This document shows, one piece after another, positions 6,596 through 12,055 of a DNA stretch of 12,055 bases (its first letter is position 1; the number at the start of each line of letters is the position of its first letter). The notes beneath the pieces were generated by a model. It saw nothing but the letters and a program-made list of their open reading frames with translations. It had not been told where the DNA came from and did no database searches. Origin of the DNA: JANXQE01 sp035651635 (GTDB taxonomy: Bacteria; Verrucomicrobiota; Verrucomicrobiia; Limisphaerales; UBA8199); the NCBI GenBank assembly GCA_035651635.1, contig DASRFK010000086.1, positions 1-12,055 on the forward strand, given 5' to 3'. The position numbers and the translations under genes are program-made.

Positions 6596-9500
6596 TTACC
6601 GTCCAAAGGTTTGTTTTGCCAGTCGTGCACTTTCGTTCGCTTCAAGGGGGACCAGAAGCCCGTGGTCATCGACACGGTATCCGGCCAAAAGAGCAGCTTG
6701 GGCGGTGGCACGCTCACGCGAAATTGGCTCCGACAGGAATGGGCGGCAAATCACTGTTTTGCCGTCTTCGACAGTAATGATCCAGCGCGCATCCGGGCTA
6801 AACCCGCAGAAAGTGATCGGGCCAAGACTGGCCAGCGGCGGCGTCATGGCCTCGCCGGTCGCGCTATCCCACACCTGCAAAGTTCCTTCGCTGCTGGTCG
6901 TGATCAGCCAATGGTTATCGCCGGAAAAGGTGGCGTTGCGCAACCCCGGCCTGGGCCTGAAGGGCGGGGTCATCGGGCGCCCCGCCATGGTGTCCCAGAC
7001 CATCGCATCATAATTGGCGCCACTGGTGAAAACCCGCCGTTGATCCGGGCTGAATTCAGCGAAGCTGATCCCACCATCGCCGTGAAGGGGCGGAGAAAGC
7101 GCCGCGCCGTTGGACGGATTCCACCAGCGCATCACGCGATCCTCACTCGAGGCGAGAAATTTCCTGCCCTGACTGTCGAAACCGACGTGCCAGATTCGGT
7201 CACTGTGCTGGACACGGGCGACGATGCTACAGCTTGAGTCGTCCAGCCGAAACAGCAGTACTTCACGTCCACCCGCCGCTGCCAGTGTTCGGCCGTCAGG
7301 GCTAAAAGCCACTTGCGCAGGGATCCCCGCCTGGGGTAAGGGCAAAACCTGGGTCAGACCACGCTTCCAATCCCACAGCAAGGCTGACCCGTCATCGAGG
7401 CACAGAACGGCCTTTGGCTGAGAAGGGCCAGGCACAATCTGGTGAGCCGCCTGGATCGAAGTGGCCAGCCTGCTAATCAGGTTACCATTGTCCGCCGACA
7501 ACACATCGAGTGAGCCATCCTTCGCAACGGCCAGAACAACGCCACCGTCCGAGGTTAGCGCGGCAGCGCTGGGGGCTGGAACGATGGCCAGCACAGAATC
7601 GGGTGCCGAGGCGCCAGCCCTCAACGGCCACTTCCTCAACTTGCCCTCCTGATCGACCGTGAAAACGCGCTGGCTGTCCGGAGTCACGAGCAAATGCATC
7701 ACGTTGTGTGGATGCACGAAGATCGCCCCGTCTTGGTTTCCTTGAGAAGCCGTCCAGCGCCGCACTGTTCCGTCGGCGCTGGCGGTAAGCCAGCCGCCGC
7801 CTTGCTTGAGGAAAAAAGCGCTGTAGACTTCGCCGCTGTGTTTTATGACCGGGATCTGCGGATGCCCCGTCTCGCTGTCATAAACCAGCGCGGTGCGCGA
7901 TTCTCCTGCTAAAATAAAGCGAGCTCCCTCGGGATCAAAACCGGCGGAGCGCAACATGCCGGAGGATTGAATCACTGGCCCGACCGGTTCGCCCGTGTGC
8001 GCGTCCAGCAGACGGGCGGACCAATCGGAAGTGACGAGCAAACGGCGGCCGTCGCGACTGACGCTAAGGCGAACGACAGCCCGATCAAGCGATTGCCGCC
8101 AGCCAGCCTTCCGGCCTGGTTCAACTGTCCACAGGCAAATCCGTCCCGACGCAGTTCCCGTTACGATTGCTTCGCCTGCGGGAGTAAACTGAGCCGCATT
8201 GATAGACTCGGATTCCCTGAGAGGTTCGCCAACCATTTTTCCGGTTGCGATGTCCCAGAGGCAAACATAAGCAGGCGCATTTTTTGCCGCTCCCAGGGTC
8301 AGCAATCGCTGGCCATCGCGGCTGAAAGCCAGCATTGAGATTGGCGCCCCGTGAGAGAAGACCGCCCCGGTTTCGCTTCCATCAGCCGCGTTCCAGAGCC
8401 TGGCCAAGCCATCCTCCCCGGCGGTAGCAAGCCAGCGGCCGTCCGGACTAAAGATAATTGCGCCTACCTGTTTGCCATGAAGAATTGGCCGGCCGAGAAG
8501 GGAGCCGGTTCGCGCATCCCAGAGCCGCGCGGCACCCTCGCCCCGGCTCAGGGTCGCCACTCGGGCTGAATCCGGACTGAAGATACCCAGGAAGGGTTGG
8601 CCGCCATGCACCATCTCTGGCGTCAAGGGTTGATCGGTTTGCGGATCCCAGATGCGGGCCGTGGTGCCTTGCTCACACAACAGAACGCGGCGCGCATCCG
8701 CGTCGAAAAAAGCATAGCGCGCTGGCTGCGAGTGCGTATAGAGAGCAGTCAACTGCGGACACCATTCCAAAGTGTTGGCGAGGCGCAACCGATGCGCCGC
8801 TTCCCGATCGCCCAGAGCCTTCTCGAGATCCAGCGCCTTGGCAAACCAGGGCAAGGCTCCCAGCCAATCATTCTGTTCGAGTCGCTCCTGTCCGTTTTTT
8901 ACGTAAACGTGGGCCAGTTGCGAGGCCGCCATTCGATTGAACCGATGGCTCTGGTACCAGCCAATCCCAACAATGAGCGCGACCAGCATGGCCGCCGCTC
9001 CCAACCTTCGCCCGCGTCGCACCGTACGCTCCAGCGTTCGCAGGCGCCGAACCGATTTTTGAGCGCGGACCAGTTCGAGATCGCTCTTCAACTCAGCGGC
9101 CGAGCCGTACCGCATCGAGACGTCCGGGTCGCAGGCTTTGAGCAGGATTTCGTTGAACTCGCCCAATTCCGCCCGGTCCGGCAAGGTTTCGAGGTCTTCA
9201 GGCAAGGACGGGAACTCCAGCCGATCACGCCCAGTGCAGGTCTCGTACAGCACCTTGCCCAGGGCAAAGATATCCGCCTGGGCCGTGCCGGGCCCTTCCC
9301 GCGGAACGAAACCTTCCGTGCCGACGAACGATTGCGTGGCATCGCTGGCCGTAATGAGGCCAATGTCCGCAAGTTTAGGCCGTCCATTTACAAAAATGAT
9401 GTTCGAGGGCTTGATATCGCGATGAACAAGCCCATGGGCGTGCAGATGCGCCAGGCCATCGGTCAGAGCGATTGCGATGGGCAAGGCGTCGCTGACCACA

Positions 9501-9880
9501 AGCCGGTGGCGAACGGCCAGAACCTGTTTGAGCGTCTTGGGAAGGTACCTTTCAGGAATTAAAGCAGCGAGGGGCAGCTCATCGGCGCTGGCATCATCGG
9601 CCAACTCCATGATGTAGTAAAAATAACCGGCGCTGTCGTTGCGCCCGACGTGCAGGATGTCAACCTGGCTGTCGTTTGCGCGTGAAACAGGCTCGAAGCT
9701 TTTGATCCCCACAAACTCCCGCTCGAACGGGCGCTCGTCCTCGAACTGGTGCCGGTAGATGATCTTAACCGCGCGATAAACGCCGGTGACACTGCGCGCC
9801 AGCCAAACCTCGCCGTAGCTGCCGCGCCCAATTGGCCGGAGCAACTCGTAATCCGGAATGCTTGGCGGAGGCCGGTCCAC
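6596..9880 (-). CDS. Membrane-anchored Ser/Thr protein kinase with long WD40-repeat domain
   Basis: This 1094-residue Hanks-type kinase starts at GTG 9880; a TGA lies in frame about 55 bp upstream and no ATG precedes the kinase domain. The glycine loop is G18-R-G-S-Y-G23, the ATP lysine is Lys39 ('AVKII'), and the catalytic loop is H153-R-D155-I-K-P-S-N160. The metal-binding DFG reads D172-I-G174, and the APE motif is replaced by 'GFVPREG'; subdomain IX ('DIFALGKVLYE') is intact, so activity is likely. A basic stretch (about 278-292) and one membrane helix (about 293-309) follow, then a short TPR-like helical piece (about 318-370). About sixteen WD40-like units fill residues 385-1060 (for example 'FSPDGRWLATAGEDGLARLW'), enough for two beta-propellers. 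By topology the kinase would be cytoplasmic and the propellers exported, sensing or scaffolding. The ligand is unknown. Such kinase-WD40 fusions are common in Verrucomicrobia and Planctomycetes. Confidence 0.93.
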   Translation of the reverse strand: MDRPPPSIPDYELLRPIGRGSYGEVWLARSVTGVYRAVKIIYRHQFEDERPFEREFVGIKSFEPVSRANDSQVDILHVGRNDSAGYFYYIMELADDASADELPLAALIPERYLPKTLKQVLAVRHRLVVSDALPIAIALTDGLAHLHAHGLVHRDIKPSNIIFVNGRPKLADIGLITASDATQSFVGTEGFVPREGPGTAQADIFALGKVLYETCTGRDRLEFPSLPEDLETLPDRAELGEFNEILLKACDPDVSMRYGSAAELKSDLELVRAQKSVRRLRTLERTVRRGRRLGAAAMLVALIVGIGWYQSHRFNRMAASQLAHVYVKNGQERLEQNDWLGALPWFAKALDLEKALGDREAAHRLRLANTLEWCPQLTALYTHSQPARYAFFDADARRVLLCEQGTTARIWDPQTDQPLTPEMVHGGQPFLGIFSPDSARVATLSRGEGAARLWDARTGSLLGRPILHGKQVGAIIFSPDGRWLATAGEDGLARLWNAADGSETGAVFSHGAPISMLAFSRDGQRLLTLGAAKNAPAYVCLWDIATGKMVGEPLRESESINAAQFTPAGEAIVTGTASGRICLWTVEPGRKAGWRQSLDRAVVRLSVSRDGRRLLVTSDWSARLLDAHTGEPVGPVIQSSGMLRSAGFDPEGARFILAGESRTALVYDSETGHPQIPVIKHSGEVYSAFFLKQGGGWLTASADGTVRRWTASQGNQDGAIFVHPHNVMHLLVTPDSQRVFTVDQEGKLRKWPLRAGASAPDSVLAIVPAPSAAALTSDGGVVLAVAKDGSLDVLSADNGNLISRLATSIQAAHQIVPGPSQPKAVLCLDDGSALLWDWKRGLTQVLPLPQAGIPAQVAFSPDGRTLAAAGGREVLLFRLDDSSCSIVARVQHSDRIWHVGFDSQGRKFLASSEDRVMRWWNPSNGAALSPPLHGDGGISFAEFSPDQRRVFTSGANYDAMVWDTMAGRPMTPPFRPRPGLRNATFSGDNHWLITTSSEGTLQVWDSATGEAMTPPLASLGPITFCGFSPDARWIITVEDGKTVICRPFLSEPISRERATAQAALLAGYRVDDHGLLVPLEANESARLAKQTFGR

Positions 9881-9940
9881 GCGGGAAAAGGATATTTAAA
9901 AACGATTAGAGGCGATAGCAAGAAAGCCAGGATTTCAGAG

Positions 9941-10033
9941 GCTCCGGAGCCCCGCGAGGGGCGGCAAGACAATAGGCAGGACCAGGCCGCCGAGGCCGCC
10001 GCCCTGGGTGAACCGCCATCTACCACGGCGGTT
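9941..10033. repeat. GC-rich hairpin cluster, possible decayed REP of a second class
   Basis: A perfect 10-bp palindrome GCTCCGGAGC (9941-9950) runs into a 5-bp stem GCCCC/GGGGC with loop GCGA (9949-9962). Farther on, AACCGCC and GGCGGTT (10011-10017 and 10027-10033) form a 7-bp stem with a 9-nt loop. The AGCCCCGCGAGGGGCGGCA core resembles a family of dispersed hairpin repeats I recall from Bacteroidetes and PVC genomes. There is only one copy in the window, so REP status is a guess. Confidence 0.4.
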
Positions 10034-10091
10034 TCGCCGCGAAGACCATTATTAAAACAGTCTCTAAAGCAAGAAAAGCAAGAGTGCGCCC

Positions 10092-10121
10092 TTGAGGCTT
10101 TTGAACTGAACATGCTATTGT
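10092..10121 (+). promoter_or_regulatory. Possible sigma-70-like promoter toward the cupin gene
   Basis: TTGAGG (10092-10097) and TATTGT (10116-10121) each match four of six consensus bases, with an 18-bp spacer and a TGC extended -10 immediately upstream. It lies in the only relatively A/T-rich part of the divergent region, about 208 bp before the cupin ATG, with E2 between. The match is weak and could be chance. Confidence 0.2.
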
Positions 10122-10152
10122 GTCCTAAACATCCAGCAACTTAGCCGTAAGC

Positions 10153-10310
10153 ATGCAGTTGAAAACCACGGATGCCGAGGCAACAAAATCACCCGGTTCG
10201 GCATCTGCACTGTTCACCCGGCGGGGGGGCCGAGATCGATGGTGCGGGTCGTACGCTTCAGTGCGTCCCCATCAGTGTTTATCCGTGTCCATCCGTGGTC
10301 TCAATTGCAT
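10153..10310. repeat. MITE-like element E2 with imperfect inverted ends
   Basis: This 158-bp partner of E1 starts ATGCAGTTGAAAACCACGG and ends CCGTGGTCTCAATTGCAT. Its ends pair as a 20-21-bp imperfect inverted repeat (10153-10173 against 10291-10310). The right 29 bp (from 10271) match E1 at 28 positions. The interior differs from E1 and contains a 7-bp stem ATGCCGA/TCGGCAT (10172-10178 and 10198-10204). The right end stops 18 bp before the cupin ATG, so E2 would form most of the cupin leader if transcription starts upstream of it. Confidence 0.7.
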
Positions 10311-10328
10311 CGTTCCGGCTTAGAGCAT

Positions 10329-10709
10329 ATGAGCAACGCAAAAACCTTCCCCTATGCCACGCACCTCAACGTCCTGTATCCCGCCCTCGAAATCGTCGAT
10401 GCGCCAGCCCTGATCGCCGCTTGTACCGACCAGTGGTACAACCAAACCCTGTGCCGGGTAAACGATTCGGTCGTGAGACTGGGCGTCATGCAAGGCGAGT
10501 ATCACTGGCATAAACACGATCACGATGACGAGTTTTTCTTCGTCATCGAAGGCCGTTTCATCATCGATCTGGAGGGCCGCAGTGTGGAGTTGGCGCCCCG
10601 CCAGGGCTTTGTCGTTCCCCGAGGTGTAATGCATCGCACGCGGGCGCCGGAGCGCACTGTAATCCTCATGGTTGAAAACGCTGGAATTGTTCCAACCGGC
10701 GACGCCTGA
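10329..10709 (+). CDS. Small single-domain cupin protein
   Basis: This 126-residue protein is one cupin beta-barrel, probably cytoplasmic since it has no signal peptide. I start it at the ATG at 10329; an upstream ATG at 10239 would translate the E2 repeat. Cupin motif 1 is 'GEYHWHKHDHDDEFFFVIEG', with likely metal ligands His61, His63 and Glu68. Motif 2 is 'GFVVPRGVMHRTRAPE', with the fourth ligand His102. The full ligand set suggests a metal-binding cupin of the mannose-6-phosphate-isomerase-like or generic sensor/enzyme type. Substrates vary too widely across the family to name a reaction. The next gene, 216 bp downstream on the same strand, is a sugar-isomerase-like TIM barrel, which makes a role near sugar metabolism possible but unproven. 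Confidence 0.85.
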   Translation: MSNAKTFPYATHLNVLYPALEIVDAPALIAACTDQWYNQTLCRVNDSVVRLGVMQGEYHWHKHDHDDEFFFVIEGRFIIDLEGRSVELAPRQGFVVPRGVMHRTRAPERTVILMVENAGIVPTGDA

Positions 10710-10720
10710 ATGGCTCGGAT

Positions 10721-10799
10721 TTGTGACCCCTTGTGACCTTTTTGTGACCTTTTCAGAGTAAAAATCCCTCGGTAAAACCGGCTTGTGACGGATGTGACG
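10721..10799. promoter_or_regulatory. Phased TTGTGACC direct repeats upstream of the TIM-barrel gene
   Basis: TTGTGACC occurs exactly at 10721, 10731 and 10742, one helical turn apart (10 and 11 bp). The near-copies TTGTGACG (10783) and ATGTGACG (10792) follow. Such spacing suits cooperative binding of a protein on one DNA face, but a degenerate dispersed repeat is also possible. Farther on, two TTGCAA palindromes (10844-10849 and 10851-10856) lie in another short repeat. I see no clear promoter in this 216-bp spacer. Confidence 0.4.
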
Positions 10800-10925
10800 A
10801 TTCGTAGCCCTACACTTACCCCCACCCGCCCCATTCCGACAATTTGCAATTTGCAATCGCAGAATCGGCAATTTTCAATTCGACGTGCGCTTGCCCTTTG
10901 CCGGCTTAAAGAAAATACTCGACCC

Positions 10926-11807
10926 ATGACTCGCCGAACCTTCCTTCAATCTTCGATCCTCGCCGGCGCGGCTCTGGCTGCCCTGCCCCGCGCCACACTC
11001 CTGGCCGCCCAAAAAACCGAGTGGCCGATCGGTTGTTTCAACCGCGCCTGGACCAATTGGAGTTACGATGATGCTCTGGATGGCATCGCCGCCGCCGGTT
11101 ACAAGGTAACTGGTTTGCTCTCCGGCCATCGCGGCGAACACTTCACTTCCTCGGCGGCAACTCCGGAGTACCTCGACGGTTTGAAAAAGCGGATTACTCA
11201 GCGCGGACTGACGGTCAACATGACGGCGATTCGTTTTCGGCCGGAGGCGGAATTGGCGGACAACATTGTCGACCTTCGCAAGCAAATTGAAAACGCCGCC
11301 CGGCTGGAACTTCAATTCATGCTCACGTTCGGCGTGGATCAGCCGCGTCATTACGACGATTTTTACCGCCTCATGGCCGACGCAGCCGCGCAGGCGGAAA
11401 AGCGCAATCTCCGTATCGTGCTCAAGCCGCATGGCGGCGGCAGTGGCGCCTCGGAGGAAATCCTGCGTTGCCTGCAAAAGGTATCCCACCCGAATTTCCA
11501 CATCTGGTATGATGCCGGCAATATCATTTATTATACTGGCAAAGACCCGGTGGCCGAACTCGAGCCCATCGCCAAATATGTCACCGGTTTTTGCGCCAAA
11601 GATTGTCCCGAGCCCAAGGGAGAAGTCATGTCGCAATTCGGCACGGGCAAAGTGGATTTCAAAGCCGTATTCACGCGATTGAAAGCGGCCGGATTCAACG
11701 GCCCGATTATGGTCGAGGGAGTGAAAGTCGGTGCGACTGCTGACGAGACCACCGCCAATGCCCGCGCCAACCGCGAGTTCTTGGAGAAGGTGCTTGCCTC
11801 AATCTGA
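10926..11807 (+). CDS. Tat-exported sugar phosphate isomerase/epimerase-like TIM-barrel protein
   Basis: This 293-residue protein of the AP-endonuclease-2/xylose-isomerase-like fold probably acts on a sugar or sugar derivative in the periplasm. The ATG at 10926 gives a twin-arginine signal, 'TRRTFLQ', a hydrophobic 'ILAGAALAALP' and a likely cleavage near 'LLAAQ' (about residue 28). An upstream start at 10785 would bury this signal and cross the repeat-bearing spacer, so I reject it. Barrel strands with candidate metal or substrate residues are 'VLKPHGGG' (His169), 'FHIWYDAGN' (Asp196), 'CAKDCP' (Asp226), 'FGTGKVDF' and 'GPIMVEGV' (Glu264). This arrangement is typical of PF01261 members, often annotated only as sugar phosphate isomerase/epimerase. 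Export of such enzymes is frequent in Verrucomicrobia and Planctomycetes. The exact reaction is unknown. Confidence 0.9.
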   Translation: MTRRTFLQSSILAGAALAALPRATLLAAQKTEWPIGCFNRAWTNWSYDDALDGIAAAGYKVTGLLSGHRGEHFTSSAATPEYLDGLKKRITQRGLTVNMTAIRFRPEAELADNIVDLRKQIENAARLELQFMLTFGVDQPRHYDDFYRLMADAAAQAEKRNLRIVLKPHGGGSGASEEILRCLQKVSHPNFHIWYDAGNIIYYTGKDPVAELEPIAKYVTGFCAKDCPEPKGEVMSQFGTGKVDFKAVFTRLKAAGFNGPIMVEGVKVGATADETTANARANREFLEKVLASI

Positions 11808-11820
11808 GGACAGCACGCCA

Positions 11821-12055
11821 TTACGACAGGATAATCAGTCCGATCCGGGCAAAGATCCAGAACCCGAAAACCCAAAAGCCGGCTTCCATCACAGCAACCT
11901 TGGCCAGGCGCGCCAACCCGATGGCCAGGACCCCCGCCGCCCAGAGGTGGAACACGTTGAACACACTTGCCACCGCCAACAACGGGCTATCCGAAGGGAG
12001 GTTCGAGCAAAGCAATGACAGCGCCGGCCGTGCTAAAGGGTTGCCGACCGCCAAC
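11821..12055 (-). CDS. Membrane protein, C-terminal part (Yip1-domain-like)
   Basis: The frame is open at the right edge, so only about the last 78 residues are seen. They contain two hydrophobic helices, around 'VFNVFHLWAAGVLAIGLARL' and 'AGFWVFGFWIFARIGLIIL'. The 'N-F-LW-LA-IGLA' pattern of the first is typical of the last part of bacterial Yip1-like integral membrane proteins of unknown function. The gene converges on the TIM-barrel gene with only 13 bp between the stops and no terminator hairpin in that gap. Coding status is supported by the membrane pattern and the open frame; the family is tentative because most of the protein is outside the window. Confidence 0.6.
   Translation of the reverse strand, partial: LAVGNPLARPALSLLCSNLPSDSPLLAVASVFNVFHLWAAGVLAIGLARLAKVAVMEAGFWVFGFWIFARIGLIILS

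Larger units (their letters stand above)
9881..10328. other. Divergent intergenic region (448 bp) between kinase and cupin genes
   Basis: There is no credible gene here. From left to right it holds a palindromic GC-rich patch (9941-9962), a 7-bp-stem hairpin (10011-10033), an A-rich stretch with a possible plus-strand promoter (10092-10121), and the E2 repeat (10153-10310). The region must carry the start signals for both divergent genes. The kinase GTG lacks a recognisable ribosome-binding site, and the cupin has only a weak TAGAG just before its ATG. Confidence 0.7.

Noticed and set aside
6455..7237. 260-codon plus-strand open frame starting in E1
   Set aside because: Most of it is antisense to the last WD40 units, and its beginning is repeat DNA; there is no domain or start signal.
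8597..9562. 321-codon plus-strand open frame opposite the kinase gene
   Set aside because: It is antisense to the kinase and early WD40 coding sequence, with low-complexity Arg/Pro-rich translation and no domain.
10239..10328. ATG at 10239 as start of the cupin
   Set aside because: The 30 extra residues are a translation of the E2 element, and the cupin fold does not need them.
10721..10799. CRISPR-like or CRP palindromic site
   Set aside because: Repeat units are only 8 bp with 1-3-bp gaps, so they cannot be CRISPR repeats; TGTGA units are direct and lack the TCACA half, so this is not a CRP site.
10785..10925. Upstream start for the TIM-barrel protein
   Set aside because: It runs through the repeat-bearing spacer and would hide the Tat signal, which must be N-terminal.

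Overview
The window (about 12 kb, GC-rich) looks like a chromosomal stretch from a verrucomicrobial or similar PVC-group soil or freshwater bacterium. This is an inference from gene content: a membrane-anchored Ser/Thr kinase fused to a long WD40 array, a Tat-exported sugar-isomerase-like TIM barrel, a phospholipase B/C45-like hydrolase, and GC-rich REP hairpins with their own RAYT transposase. There is no rRNA, tRNA, CRISPR array or phage module.

Layout. (1) 2-3576, plus strand: the 3' end of a periplasmic adaptor and a complete heavy-metal RND pump, joined by an ATGA overlap, as in a Czc/Cus-type efflux operon that begins outside the window. (2) 3632-4461: a RAYT (REP-associated tyrosine transposase) between two REP-like copies about 95% identical over the shared 82 bp. 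The downstream copy forms the 3' end of the transposase frame and also the 3' end of the convergent gene on the other strand. (3) 4432-9880, minus strand: a WD40 Ser/Thr kinase, then, after a 305-bp repeat-bearing gap, a secreted C45/phospholipase B-like hydrolase and a small helical protein 8 bp after it. (4) 9881-10328: a 448-bp divergent intergenic region with hairpins and a second copy of a MITE-like element. (5) 10329-11807, plus strand: a small cupin and a Tat-exported sugar phosphate isomerase/epimerase-like protein, separated by a spacer with helically phased TTGTGACC repeats. (6) 11821-12055, minus strand: the C-terminus of a two-helix membrane protein, Yip1-like.

How the parts work together. 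The adaptor and pump would form one tripartite metal exporter with an outer-membrane partner not seen here. The hydrolase and small helical protein are probably co-transcribed. The other genes look like neighbours rather than one pathway. The most unusual content lies in the repeats. The REP/RAYT unit donates coding sequence and stop codons to two convergent genes. A pair of 158-177-bp elements with shared ends and inverted termini brackets the kinase gene. I found no convincing evidence for a wholly new multi-gene system.
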